Below are positions 8,568-16,581 of a stretch of 34,208 nucleotides of DNA, in pieces. The notes beneath the pieces were generated by a model. The model saw only the letters and a list, made by a program, of their open reading frames with translations. It was not told the DNA's origin and ran no database searches. Made by a program: the position numbers and the translations under genes. Origin of the DNA: Acidobacteriota bacterium (GTDB lineage Bacteria > Acidobacteriota > Terriglobia > 20CM-2-55-15); NCBI GenBank assembly GCA_003222815.1, contig QHXC01000165.1:1-34208 (forward strand), read 5' to 3'. How positions within the stretch are numbered: position 1 is the stretch's first letter; each line of letters begins with the position of its first letter.

Positions 8568-8640
8568 CCAAAAATAATTAGTCGTTATTCAGAAACAGGC
8601 ATTACGATTGGACAATGCATCCGGTGAATGAGGGGGTCAG

Positions 8641-9984
8641 ATGATGTTTATCACAAAGAAACATATTCCTCGCCGTACGTTTCTGCGCGGCTGTGGCGTA
8701 ACACTAGGCTTGCCGTTTCTCGAGTCGATGCTGCCTGCACAAACGCCTCTGCGCCAGACGGCAGCAAGCTCCGTGAGACGCTTTGTAGGCATATGGCACC
8801 CGCATGGTGCGGCGCCGGGGTATTGGAGTCCTCTGCAGGAAGGTTCCAACTTCGAATTTTCGTTCATCACGAAACCATTGGAGCCATTCCGCGATCGCGT
8901 GGTGCTCATCACCGGACTTGACGCTACGGCGTCATTCCCCACGCTGGATGAACCCGGCGGTGACCACGCTCGTGGCGCGGCCTTATTGTCCGGCGCCCGC
9001 CCACGAAGGGACTCGGTGAGTCCTTATTTGGGTGTCACGATCGATCAACTGATCGCGAACAAGCACGGCAAAGACAACTTATTGTCATCCATTCAACTCG
9101 GAATTGAGGATCCCGGTAACAATACCGGCAACTGTAACTGGGGTTACAGCTGCTCTTACTCGAACTCTATCTCGTGGCCTACACCCACGACGCCGCTTCC
9201 AACAGAAGTCAATCCGCGGATGGCCTTCGAGCGCTTGTTCGGCAACGGTGCTAGCGCGGAGGAGCGGCTTGCTGACCGAAAGCGGAACGGTAGCATCCTC
9301 GATTCGGTAACCCATGAGCTTTCTCTTTTGAAGAAAGGCATCGGTGCGGGCGATCGGACCAAACTCGACAACTATCTTGAGAACATTCGTGAGATCGAGC
9401 GGCGGATCCAAAATGTGAGCAGCAAACCCGTGTCTGAACAGTCTCTCGAGGTCCCATTTGGCATACCGGCAGACAACGATCTCCATTTTAAGATAATGTA
9501 CGACTTGATAGCGGTGGCTTTCCAGGCCGATATCACCCGCGTCGCTACACTGATGTTAGGCCGCGACCTCACCTCCACCAACTTCCCGGCATGCGGCTTT
9601 AATGGACCGTGGCATGGAACGTCTCACCACGGCGACATTCCGGCGAATAAGGCCAACTATGCCAAGATAAACCGGTATCACGTACAGAACCTGGCGTACT
9701 TCTGCGAAAAGTTGCGCAATATTCCCGATGGCGACGGCAACGTTCTGGATCACGTGCTGATCTACAAGGGAACCAACATGGGTAATTCGCATCGGCACGC
9801 GCATGAGAAAATTCCGGTTGAACTCGTCGGTGGAATCGATGGTACTTTCAAGGGGAACCGTCACATTGTGTTCCCGGACAATACGCAGAGGGCGTCCAAC
9901 ATGTTATTGAGCATCCTCGATCTGTACGACATTCACCGGGACAGTATCGGGGACAGCACCGGACGTCTGCCTGGGTTAGCCTGA
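8641..9984 (+). CDS. DUF1552 family Tat-exported protein
   Basis: A 447-residue protein with a twin-arginine signal (PRRTFLRGCGVTLGLPFLESM, residues about 10-30), so probably exported folded. The remainder matches DUF1552: VGIWHPHGAAPGYWSP, VLITGLDA, GDHARGAALLSGARP, SVDQL-like TIDQLIANKHG, RMAFERLFG, YLENIREIERRIQ, CGFNGPWHGTSHHG and YKGTNMGNSHRHAHEKIPVELVGG. It starts at the first of two adjacent ATG codons, behind a GAGGGGG Shine-Dalgarno. It follows the DUF1592 cytochrome by 73 bp, the standard pairing. The conserved His-rich clusters (HHG, HRHAH) would suit metal binding, and the fold is thought to resemble sulfatase/phosphatase-like proteins; the reaction is unknown. Confidence 0.9.
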   Translation: MMFITKKHIPRRTFLRGCGVTLGLPFLESMLPAQTPLRQTAASSVRRFVGIWHPHGAAPGYWSPLQEGSNFEFSFITKPLEPFRDRVVLITGLDATASFPTLDEPGGDHARGAALLSGARPRRDSVSPYLGVTIDQLIANKHGKDNLLSSIQLGIEDPGNNTGNCNWGYSCSYSNSISWPTPTTPLPTEVNPRMAFERLFGNGASAEERLADRKRNGSILDSVTHELSLLKKGIGAGDRTKLDNYLENIREIERRIQNVSSKPVSEQSLEVPFGIPADNDLHFKIMYDLIAVAFQADITRVATLMLGRDLTSTNFPACGFNGPWHGTSHHGDIPANKANYAKINRYHVQNLAYFCEKLRNIPDGDGNVLDHVLIYKGTNMGNSHRHAHEKIPVELVGGIDGTFKGNRHIVFPDNTQRASNMLLSILDLYDIHRDSIGDSTGRLPGLA

Positions 9985-10009
9985 GATCTGCTGGCGAGGA
10001 GAATTTCCA

Positions 10010-10460
10010 ATGAGGTGGAGATTTGGAAAAGCTGCCATGTGGTTGGTCGTTGCAGTCATGGTGGCAAACTTGGCAGCACCGGCGGCCGCTCAACGAAGAA
10101 GACCAAATCGACCGGTAGTGGATCTGCCTCGCGGTCCGGTGAGGCCAGTCATACTCAGGAGTTGCACCGCATGCCACGGTATAGACGACTATGCTTACCA
10201 TGCCATGGACAGAGCCGGATGGCAGGCACTCATCGAGACAATGAAAGAAAAAGGAGCTGTTATTTCGGACGAAGACGAGACTTCTCCAAAACGCGTGTAC
10301 CACATGTCACACACTGGAACGAGTGGATGTCGCGAGGTTTACCCGAGAAAAGTGGCAAGCCATCGTGGTAGAAATGAAAAATAAGGGCGCTGAGCTTGCG
10401 GACGAGGATGTTGCCACTCTGGTCGAGTACTTTACCAGGACCCACGGTCCGACCAATTGA
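10010..10460 (+). pseudogene. Small c-type cytochrome with frameshift (two CxxCH motifs in different frames)
   Basis: Frame 1 (from ATG 10010, SD GGAG) gives a signal peptide ending in APAAAQ, then a first haem motif SCTACHG and TMKEKGAVISDEDE. After about 10281 the homologous reading moves to the next frame: LLQNACTTCHTLERVDVARFTREKWQAIV...LADEDVATLVEYFTRTHGPTN, ending at TGA 10458-10460. The two halves look like an internal duplication (CTACH...MKEKGAVISDEDE and CTTCH...MKNKGAELADEDV). One extra base between them would explain the break; it may be genuine or a sequencing error. Unbroken it would be a ~149-residue periplasmic two-haem cytochrome, the natural redox partner of the upstream DUF1592 protein. 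As written, translation ends at 10384 with 124 residues and one haem site. Confidence 0.8.
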
Positions 10461-10501
10461 ACCAGTTTTACGAAACCGAAGAGGTCGGCCGGTTCACTCA
10501 C

Positions 10502-10915
10502 CTAGAAATTCAGACGGCCACCGATCGTGAATCTGCGGCTCCCTTGCGCATCACTAAATCGCCCGAAGTTGGGCGAGTTCATGTTCAAATTGAGGAGGAA
10601 CGGGTTGTTCTGTGTGTCCCGATTCGTGTTATAGCCGAAATTGGGATGGTTCAACACGTTGACCGTATCGACTCGGATTTCAAACTCTTTGGTTTCCGAA
10701 ATCCTCACACGCTTGATCAGGTTCACGTCCAACCCTAGATGCCCCGGTCCCTCGATCCATCTCAGTCCCGACCTGTCCGGGAGCAGGATTCACGAGAAGA
10801 AGCCGGCCCTGGGAGTCCGCTATCGCCTTGTTGCTGAATTGAGTGTTGAGTCCGTTGAGTGACGTGACGCTGGCGACTGAAGGATCCGAGGGTTGCTGCA
10901 GGCCAGGGACTTGCT
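10502..10915 (-). pseudogene. C-terminal remnant of an Oar-like TonB-dependent receptor
   Basis: On the minus strand, 10502-10732 encodes DVNLIKRVRISETKEFEIRVDTVNVLNHPNFG...SPNFGRFSDAQGSRRFTIGGRLNF. This is the last beta strands of an acidobacterial carboxypeptidase-regulatory/TonB-dependent (Oar-like) outer-membrane receptor, ending in the usual terminal Phe. Upstream, in another frame (about 10780-10915), comes [33 protein letters not shown], which is the preceding part of the same family; the joining WIEGPGHLGLDVNL is readable one frame over, so there is at least one frameshift. The 5' side of the remnant runs directly into the truncated SAH hydrolase gene. It is a decayed tail, not a gene of its own. 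Confidence 0.75.
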
Positions 10916-12244
10916 CCCGTTCTCTTTCAGGTCCAGCTGAGCCAGCACCTGGTTGGTGAATGACGCCGACATCACAAAGCTCGGATGCCCCGTGGCACAG
11001 CCGAGGTTCAGCAGGCGGCCTTCGGCAAGGATCATCACGCTGTGGCCGTCGGGAAAACGCCATTCATCGTACTGCGGTTTGATGTTGATCCTTTCGATAC
11101 TCTTGACCTTCTTCAGTCCCGCCATGTCGATTTCATTGTCGAAGTGACCGATGTTGCCGACGATGGCCTTGTCCTTCATCTTCGCCATGTGCGCCGTCGT
11201 GATGACGTCCTTATTGCCCGTTGTCGTGATGAAGATGTCCGCGCTTTCAACGACGTCTTCCACAGTCTTCACCTCGAAACCTTCCATCGCCGCCTGCAGA
11301 GCGCAGATGGGATCGATCTCGGTCACAATCACACGGCAACCCTGGCCACGCAGCGCCTGCGCGCATCCTTTGCCGACTTCGCCGTAGCCAAGAACCACGG
11401 CGACCTTTCCGCCGAGCATCACGTCCGTCGCCCGCATCAAGCCATCGGGCAACGAGTGCCGACAGCCATAGATGTTGTCGAACTTGCTCTTCGTCACAGA
11501 GTCGTTGACGTTAATCGCGGGGAAGAGCAGTTTGCCCGCTTCTTCCATTTGATAGAGGCGATGCACACCGGTAGTCGTCTCTTCCGAAACACCGCGGATT
11601 TCTTTCGCGATTTTCGACCACACGCCCGGCCGCTCTTTGAGTTCTCGAGTGAATGTGCTCAGGATGACGCCCCACTCTTCGGGATCACTAGCCGGATTGA
11701 ATGCGGGGATCTTGCCGGCGGTTTCAAACTCCAGCACCTTGTGGACGAACAGCGTGGCGTCGCCACCGTCGTCAACGATTTGTGTCGGGCCCGAATTGTC
11801 CGGCCACCGGAGAGCTTCCGCCGTGCACCACCAGTACTCATCAAGGTTCTCGCCTTTCCAGGCGAACACTGGAATGCCACGAGGATACCCGGACGTGCCT
11901 CTGGTTTCGGGCCGGCCGACCACCACCGCGGCTGCCGCGTGATCCTGCGTGGAAAAGATGTTGCACGACACCCATCGCACATCGGCGCCGAGTTCAGTCA
12001 GCGTTTCAATGAGCACGGCCGTCTGGATAGTCATATGCAGGCTGCCCATGATCCGCATTCCAAAAAACGGCTTCTTCCCAGAGTAGTTAGCGCGAATCGC
12101 CATCAGACCTGGCATTTCCTGTTCGGCAAGCCGGATTTCCTTGCGGCCGAACTCCGCAAGAGACAGGTCTTTTACTTTGAAAGGCTCACGTCCTGCCTTT
12201 CGCGCTTCGTCAAAGGCGTGGGTACGTTCGATCGTAGCGGGCAT
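10820..12244 (-). CDS. ahcY: S-adenosylhomocysteine hydrolase, 3'-truncated
   Basis: AhcY reversibly splits S-adenosylhomocysteine into adenosine and homocysteine, using tightly bound NAD. The first ~443 residues are well preserved: [35 protein letters not shown], the ~40-residue bacterial insertion ([21 protein letters not shown]), [13 protein letters not shown] with the catalytic lysine, the Rossmann motif [27 protein letters not shown] and [25 protein letters not shown]. After LKENG (about 10917) homology stops and 31 unrelated residues follow, read from the neighbouring TonB-receptor remnant in the wrong frame. The missing ~50-60 residues include the C-terminal Lys/Tyr tail (KPDHYRY in the family) that completes the NAD site of the partner subunit, so the product is probably inactive. 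Start ATG has an AAAGGAG Shine-Dalgarno. Confidence 0.92.
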   Translation of the reverse strand: MPATIERTHAFDEARKAGREPFKVKDLSLAEFGRKEIRLAEQEMPGLMAIRANYSGKKPFFGMRIMGSLHMTIQTAVLIETLTELGADVRWVSCNIFSTQDHAAAAVVVGRPETRGTSGYPRGIPVFAWKGENLDEYWWCTAEALRWPDNSGPTQIVDDGGDATLFVHKVLEFETAGKIPAFNPASDPEEWGVILSTFTRELKERPGVWSKIAKEIRGVSEETTTGVHRLYQMEEAGKLLFPAINVNDSVTKSKFDNIYGCRHSLPDGLMRATDVMLGGKVAVVLGYGEVGKGCAQALRGQGCRVIVTEIDPICALQAAMEGFEVKTVEDVVESADIFITTTGNKDVITTAHMAKMKDKAIVGNIGHFDNEIDMAGLKKVKSIERINIKPQYDEWRFPDGHSVMILAEGRLLNLGCATGHPSFVMSASFTNQVLAQLDLKENGSKSLACSNPRILQSPASRHSTDSTLNSATRR

Positions 12245-12613
12245 TTATAACTCCTTTGTATTTGAGATCAGTTTGTCGGGTAGCATTCCACGCGTCTCCT
12301 TCTCCGGTTTTTAGAGTTGGCGTATGTTAATCCTTCATCATTCTGAGATGTCAACTCTTTTCGCCCGTTTGTGGTGCCCTGATCGCAGTTGAGCCCCTGT
12401 AACCGCCAAGGGTACCTCACTACCACCAGCCCGCATGACGTCTTTTCGTAGAAACTTTCCGCGATTCCCGGACCCAGACCTTAATGAATGCGTCGTAGTT
12501 GACTGAATCGACAAGGGCTTTCAATACGGGAAGGATAACTGCATCCATTTCCCACAGCGATCCGGGGCTTCCAGGTCGCGGGGCAAGAAGCACCGCGACG
12601 AGATGAAGGCCAG
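12245..12613. other. Intergenic leader region between ahcY and the coiled-coil gene
   Basis: A 369-bp gap between divergent genes. The ahcY side holds a Shine-Dalgarno (AAAGGAG, 12250-12257) and a possible promoter; I looked for SAH- or SAM-type riboswitch folds in the leader and did not recognise one. The right half can be read on the minus strand as a short peptide ending VWVRESRKVSTKRRHAGWW, but it lacks a convincing start and overlaps the next gene, so I do not call it. Confidence 0.5.
12325..12354 (-). promoter_or_regulatory. Possible sigma-70-type promoter of ahcY
   Basis: On the minus strand TTGACA (12349-12354) is followed after 18 bp by TTAACA (12325-12330). The -35 box is perfect; the -10 box is mediocre. 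It would give a leader of about 75 nt before the ahcY start. Confidence 0.35.
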
Positions 12614-13597
12614 ATGGCTTGGATGGACGAATCACTTGAGCACATCCAATCCGATGTCCGACGCACACGACTTCAGGTTGAGCGTCACCTGAATGAATAT
12701 CAATCTCATGTGCGCCGAACAAAAGCATTATGGATGATAGCTATCCTGTTGGCTATGACTCTGCTGGGCTTGTCGTGGCTCGGTTACCCGTATCTCCAAG
12801 AGCACCGTGCTATGCTCGGCCAGTTGCCAACGATGCAGAATGTGCTCAAGGGGCTTGGCGAACGCGTGAATTCTGCAGAAGAAAGACTCGGCGCCCAGGC
12901 GACCGAGGAGACAAACCTGACGAACCGGATGGCCAAATTTGAACAGAGCGTGAGCTCGAATTTCCGAAGCGCACGAAATCAAGCACAGACGTTCGCTACT
13001 CAAGCGGGCTTGCGGATCAGAGATGAAATGAATCAAAGTCTGCGAGCTATCCAAAATCGTCTGACCGGCGTCGAGTCCACCCAACGCGAATCCGCTGAGC
13101 ATGTGGCTAAGCTGGAGGACGAGTTGGCCAACTTGCGCGGGGAGATGGCAAACATGCGAGAGCGGACAGCGCAACAAGTCAGCGCTGCGCAGCAACTCAA
13201 TGCAGCACAGCTACTCACAACAAGTGAGCTGTCCGGTCTTAAAGGTAGGTTGGAATCGAACACGAATAAGATCAACAACGTTGCGGACCATATCAGCCGG
13301 CAGCGTACCGATTTCGAAGTCACGAAAAATCGGACCGAGCAAGTCGTGCCCGGCGCCTATTTGACAATTCGGCAAACCGATGTCGAACAGCAAAATGTCG
13401 ACGGCTGGCTGCAGCTTGCCGCTGAGGGACGCATTCTGTGGATCCACGGACACGGCGCCCAGACACCAATAACCTTCGTCACTCAGCAGGAGCAGCGGGT
13501 ACACGAATTGGTATTCACACGGATAGGAAAGAACGGTGTCGCCGGCTATGTGCTCGTGCCGACGCCCGTAGCGAACGCATTTGTTACCAAAGAATAA
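12614..13597 (+). CDS. Single-pass membrane protein with long coiled coil, unknown function
   Basis: A 327-residue protein. Residues about 38-58 (LWMIAILLAMTLLGLSWLGYP) form one membrane segment behind a charged cytoplasmic N-terminus. Residues about 70-255 are heptad-rich and Gln/Glu/Ala-rich (LEDELANLRGEMANMRERTAQQ, LKGRLESNTNKINNVADHI), a long predicted coiled coil. The C-terminal ~70 residues (GAYLTIRQTDVEQQNVDGWLQLAAEGRILWIHGHG...) look like a small globular beta domain. I do not recognise the family. A spacer or scaffolding role in the envelope is possible but unproven. It starts behind GAAGG at 12605-12608; ATG 12623 is an alternative. A strong terminator follows at 13660. Confidence 0.75.
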   Translation: MAWMDESLEHIQSDVRRTRLQVERHLNEYQSHVRRTKALWMIAILLAMTLLGLSWLGYPYLQEHRAMLGQLPTMQNVLKGLGERVNSAEERLGAQATEETNLTNRMAKFEQSVSSNFRSARNQAQTFATQAGLRIRDEMNQSLRAIQNRLTGVESTQRESAEHVAKLEDELANLRGEMANMRERTAQQVSAAQQLNAAQLLTTSELSGLKGRLESNTNKINNVADHISRQRTDFEVTKNRTEQVVPGAYLTIRQTDVEQQNVDGWLQLAAEGRILWIHGHGAQTPITFVTQQEQRVHELVFTRIGKNGVAGYVLVPTPVANAFVTKE

Positions 13598-13659
13598 AAT
13601 TTGAAGAACCGCGCAATGTCGTCGCACATAGCAACTGAAGGAAAGAAGTAGTTTCTGCC

Positions 13660-13692
13660 GTACGTCCTCTCCATGTCCTGGAGAGGACGTAC
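13660..13692 (+). terminator. Rho-independent terminator after the coiled-coil gene
   Basis: A perfect 14-bp stem, GTACGTCCTCTCCA / TGGAGAGGACGTAC, encloses a 5-nt loop TGTCC and is followed by AATTTATT. It lies 62 bp past the stop of the coiled-coil gene and separates it from the next unit. Confidence 0.85.
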
Positions 13693-13776
13693 AATTTATT
13701 CCTCACCGAAAATCTGCTCACTGCCGTGCATTTAGAAACCCGGCGGAAACGCTGCCTCGCCGACGGATGCAGCGCT

Positions 13777-13782
13777 TATAAT
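13777..13782 (+). promoter_or_regulatory. Candidate -10 box upstream of the small membrane protein gene
   Basis: A perfect TATAAT lies 20 bp before the ATG at 13803; no good TTGACA-like -35 is seen 16-18 bp upstream. If used, the leader is only about a dozen nucleotides, and AAAGGA sits almost against the ATG, so translation could be near-leaderless. Confidence 0.4.
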
Positions 13783-13802
13783 GTCTGGGTTCAAATAAAG
13801 GA

Positions 13803-14249
13803 ATGCTTCAACGCGTCAAATTGGAAAGTCCACTGTGGGGCATCGCTCTTGCATTTTGCCTGACAGCAATGGTTGCCCGGTTGACGAGCTATGCCGCTCC
13901 CCGAGTGCATTGGGAGCCAGTCCCGGGATTACACATTCACCACTACGTATACGGTATTTTCATTCTGACTGTGGCCGGATATCTCGCCCTGTTAATCAAA
14001 GGTCCGCGAGCGACATTGGCGATCGCGCTGCTTTACGGCGTGGGAGTCGCTCTGACATTCGATGAGATTGGAATGTGGTGGAACCCTCGCATCGAGCGCG
14101 GAGCCCGATGGAGCTACAACGGACTTGCGATTCTCATCGCGGCCTTCGCGCTGTGGTGTCTGCTTCCCTTTCTGCTCCGCCGGAAAACACCAATTGCAAG
14201 GCGGACGGAATGCGCCCACGACGCGGTCACAGCCATCAACCGGGAGTGA
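13803..14249 (+). CDS. Small integral membrane protein with HIHHY motif, unknown function
   Basis: A 148-residue protein with about four membrane segments: roughly residues 10-30, 47-65, 68-86 and 104-124. Polar or ionisable residues sit at conserved-looking places near the membrane: HIHHYVYGIFI (about 44-54), FDEIGMWW (about 85-92) and the Trp/Arg-rich ERGARWSYNG loop. A His-His pair plus Asp-Glu would suit metal or proton binding, but this is only a guess. I do not recognise a named family. It has the candidate TATAAT box and is followed after 5 nt by the response regulator, so the two are probably cotranscribed. Confidence 0.75.
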   Translation: MLQRVKLESPLWGIALAFCLTAMVARLTSYAAPRVHWEPVPGLHIHHYVYGIFILTVAGYLALLIKGPRATLAIALLYGVGVALTFDEIGMWWNPRIERGARWSYNGLAILIAAFALWCLLPFLLRRKTPIARRTECAHDAVTAINRE

Positions 14250-14254
14250 GGGCC

Positions 14255-14755
14255 ATGCCTGAAATCACGATTCTCGTCGTGGACGACTTCGACGATGCGC
14301 GCGAATTAATCACGCTCATTTTTCAAGATGCCGGATATCGTGTCATGGGAGCGAGGAATGGCCGGGAGGCGGTCGAGCAGGTTTTGGCCGACCCGCCGGA
14401 TATCATTCTGATGGACATCTTCATGCCTGAATTCGACGGCATTGAAGCCACTCAAAAAATCAAAGCAAACCCCCGCTTTAGCCACATACCGGTGATTGCG
14501 TTTACGGCTAAAGGCCCTCTCTCGAATTCTCCGGCAGGTCTTTTTGCCGCGACTCTAACGAAACCATGTCCGCCTTCGGTACTTTTGGAAGCTGTCGCGA
14601 AATGGATGGAAGGTGCAAGATGGGTCAAGCTTGTGGTTAAATTGGCTAGAAGAAGCCAGCGTGCCTCATACCGAGGAGAGTGCCCACTCCCGGAACGCGG
14701 GCTAAAGCCCGCGTTTGCTTGGGCTTCGCGAAATTTGACCATTTTGTGCTACTAA
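14255..14755 (+). CDS. Single-domain response regulator (receiver domain)
   Basis: The ORF track starts at 14075, inside the previous gene; the correct start is ATG 14255 behind GAGGG, five bases after that gene's stop. Residues about 4-123 form a CheY-like receiver: the acidic pair in ILVVDDFDDA, the phospho-acceptor Asp in DIILMDIFMPEFDG, the switch Thr in VIAFTAK and the conserved Lys in TLTKPCPP. There is no DNA-binding or enzymatic output domain. Residues after ~125 (KLARRSQRASY...ASRNLTILCY) are poor in family character and read through a palindromic repeat at 14695-14714, so the natural stop may have been lost. No histidine kinase is nearby, so its kinase is elsewhere; the upstream small membrane protein may be a partner. 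Confidence 0.85.
   Translation: MPEITILVVDDFDDARELITLIFQDAGYRVMGARNGREAVEQVLADPPDIILMDIFMPEFDGIEATQKIKANPRFSHIPVIAFTAKGPLSNSPAGLFAATLTKPCPPSVLLEAVAKWMEGARWVKLVVKLARRSQRASYRGECPLPERGLKPAFAWASRNLTILCY
14695..14714. repeat. Short GC-rich palindrome (terminator-like), read through by the response regulator ORF
   Basis: ACGCGGGCTAAAGCCCGCGT is a perfect palindrome with 9-bp arms, followed on the plus strand by TTGCTTGGGC. The shared core CGGGCTAAAGCCCG type is a repeat I associate with acidobacterial intergenic DNA. It lies inside the 3' part of the response regulator ORF, suggesting that this tail is formerly non-coding. Confidence 0.55.
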
Positions 14756-14834
14756 TGGCGGGTTTCTTGGATTTTTGCGGAGATTTTTTTGCCGCGCTGT
14801 GAACATTCTGACCGCCAAGAGGACCGAGCGACCT

Positions 14835-15365
14835 ATGAGAGAAATCATTTCCTCCATCGAGGCCGAATATCGCCGTTACAAAATTCTCGGTGAAGGTGCG
14901 ATTCGACAAACGCGCGAAGACGAGTTGTCGAGGGCCGGGGACAATAATGGCAATTCGATAGCGGTTCTTGTGTGGCATATTTCGGGAAATCTGAAATCAC
15001 GATTCACGGATTTCCTGAATGCTGATGGCGAAAAACCGTGGCGTAACCGAGACGCAGAGTTCGAATCTCACCCAGGCGTGACGTCCACTCAACTGTTTGA
15101 AAGATGGAACGAGGGCTGGGTTGTCCTCTTTAGCGCGCTCCAATCGCTAAGCGACACCGATCTCTTGCGGACGGTCACCATTCGCGGAGTCCATTTTCAA
15201 GTTCATGAAGCGCTTCATCGATTGCTGGCGCACACCAGCTATCACGTCGGGCAGATCGTCTATCTGGCAAAATCGTTTCGCGGAAGCGAATGGAAGACCC
15301 TGAGTATTCCTCTCGGGAAGTCCGAGCAATACAACCGCGATCCCACGCTGGAAAAACTCAGCTGA
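14835..15365 (+). CDS. DinB-like / DUF1572 four-helix protein
   Basis: The ORF begins at 14775, but the likely start is the ATG at 14835 (REIISSIEAEYRRYKILGEGAI), giving 176 residues; the earlier 20 codons run over an Arg-rich stretch without family character. The sequence fits DUF1572 in the DinB/YfiT metal-binding superfamily: first His in NSIAVLVWHISGNLKSRF, then HRLLAHTSYHVGQIVYLAK with the two further histidines of the triad (HxxxH). Members bind a divalent metal and many are thiol-dependent transferases (bacillithiol or similar), but the substrate of this group is unknown. It is an ordinary stand-alone gene, convergent with the isomerase-like gene on the other strand. Confidence 0.85.
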   Translation: MREIISSIEAEYRRYKILGEGAIRQTREDELSRAGDNNGNSIAVLVWHISGNLKSRFTDFLNADGEKPWRNRDAEFESHPGVTSTQLFERWNEGWVVLFSALQSLSDTDLLRTVTIRGVHFQVHEALHRLLAHTSYHVGQIVYLAKSFRGSEWKTLSIPLGKSEQYNRDPTLEKLS

Positions 15366-15435
15366 CGGACGACTCAAGATCAATTTCACATATCGCAGGA
15401 ACACCAAGACACACGCTCAATGTCAACTGCGGAGG

Positions 15436-16317
15436 CTATACATCCAATATCTCGATTGCCTGTTCGATGCTCTTGATCGGGTCGTGGCCGGGGGATGGTC
15501 TGAATTCATGCGCGATATAGCCGGTAAAACCCAGCTCAGCGATGGTCTTTGCGACGTATCGGTAGTTGATCTCTTGCGTCTCGTCGAGTTCGTTGCGTCC
15601 GGGGACTCCGCCGGTGTGAAAGTGAGCGATCCACTGGAAGTTCTCTTTGATGTTTTGGCAGAGGTTTCCGTCCATGATCTGAACATGGTAAATGTCGAAG
15701 AGCACCTTCACTCGGGGTGAGTTGACCCGTTTACAAACCTCGACGCCCCAGGCCAGGTGGTCGCATATCTGATCCGGCCGGCCCAGCGTCTGATTGCTGT
15801 CATACTTGCTGTTCATAACTTCCATGCAGATGGTCACGCCTTTATCCTCGGCATGGCCCTTGATCCGATTCAAATACGCGGCGCAATGGTCAGCGCCCTC
15901 GGCATAGGACATGCCTCGCCGTTGCCCGCCGACCGTGATCATGTTCGGAACGCCATTAGCCGCGCACTGATCAATAGCTGCGCGCATCGACCTTTCGATT
16001 TGATCGTGAAGCTCTTTACGGATCAGTCCATCTTGAATCGTGACGCCGGTGGAGGGACCCATCGTCGGGATCAGGCCGTACTTTTTGAGGGTGGGCCAGT
16101 CCTGCGGACCAATGAGGTCAAAGCCCTTACAACCCAGGCGTGCGGCCACGCGACACATGTCGTCGAAAGACAGCGTGGTATTGGCGCCAAAATTGTTTCG
16201 CATGAGGGCCTGTTTGATGCGGCCCTGGCGCTGGATTACCGGTTGGTCTTGAACGGCAGCAACTACACCAGCCGCAGCAAATGTGTTTAGGAATTCTCTT
16301 CGTCGCATGGTCGGCAT
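15436..16317 (-). CDS. Tat-exported sugar isomerase/epimerase-like TIM barrel (hydroxypyruvate isomerase family)
   Basis: The ORF track starts at 16431, but the likely start is ATG 16317 (or 16308), right before the twin-arginine signal MRRREFLNTFAAAGVVAA, leaving ~293 residues. The rest is an AP-endonuclease-2-type TIM barrel of the xylose-isomerase-like superfamily, closest to hydroxypyruvate isomerase (Hyi) by motifs. Candidate metal ligands are seen as ICMEVMN (Glu), VLFDIYHVQ (Asp and His), AHFHTGG (His) and AHEFRP (Glu). Proteins of this group with Tat signals are common in Acidobacteriota and Planctomycetes, and the exact substrate is unknown. It is convergent with the DinB-like gene 70 bp away. 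The 5' region runs toward the nitrile hydratase cluster on the other strand. Confidence 0.85.
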   Translation of the reverse strand: MPTMRRREFLNTFAAAGVVAAVQDQPVIQRQGRIKQALMRNNFGANTTLSFDDMCRVAARLGCKGFDLIGPQDWPTLKKYGLIPTMGPSTGVTIQDGLIRKELHDQIERSMRAAIDQCAANGVPNMITVGGQRRGMSYAEGADHCAAYLNRIKGHAEDKGVTICMEVMNSKYDSNQTLGRPDQICDHLAWGVEVCKRVNSPRVKVLFDIYHVQIMDGNLCQNIKENFQWIAHFHTGGVPGRNELDETQEINYRYVAKTIAELGFTGYIAHEFRPSPGHDPIKSIEQAIEILDV

Positions 16318-16446
16318 TATATCGACACCCGGAATAGCCACATTCTTTTTTTTGGTGCTGTGAAATTCGAAAATTCGCAATTCGAAATCAAGTAGGGCCT
16401 GGTGTACACTTCCGCCACCCCAAAAAACCAAAACGAGGCAGCCACT

Positions 16447-16581
16447 ATGAAACGACTTGTATGTTACGTGACATCTTGGGTGGCTCTGTTTTTCTTTTCC
16501 GGGCGACTGCTTTGCGCCGAAGACGCAGCGCCGTTTGACTGTGATCGCCCTTCGTCGTTAAGATCATTCAACTATGAGTAA
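16447..16581 (+). CDS. Short ORF with signal peptide, upstream of nitrile hydratase alpha
   Basis: A 44-codon ORF not on the ORF track: KRLVCYVTSWVALFFFSGRLLCAEDA is a convincing signal peptide, with only ~18 residues after it (PFDCDRPSSLRSFNYE). A GAGG lies 8-9 nt upstream. Its TAA overlaps the ATG of the nitrile hydratase alpha gene by eight bases, and that gene has no Shine-Dalgarno of its own, so coupling is possible. It could be a small secreted peptide or, more likely, the 5' stump of a larger exported protein lost by deletion. Confidence 0.4.
   Translation: MKRLVCYVTSWVALFFFSGRLLCAEDAAPFDCDRPSSLRSFNYE

Noticed and set aside
10985-12250. 421-codon plus-strand ORF (HHHRD-rich) over ahcY
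   Set aside because: Antisense shadow of ahcY; the composition is repetitive His/Arg/Asp and no family is recognisable, whereas the minus strand is clearly SAH hydrolase.
12245-12360. SAH- or SAM-riboswitch upstream of ahcY
   Set aside because: I looked for the conserved stems and found no recognisable arrangement, so only a weak promoter is listed.
12420-12613. Minus-strand reading ending VWVRESRKVSTKRRHAGWW
   Set aside because: The composition looks slightly protein-like, but there is no good start, it overlaps the coiled-coil gene and I recognise no family.
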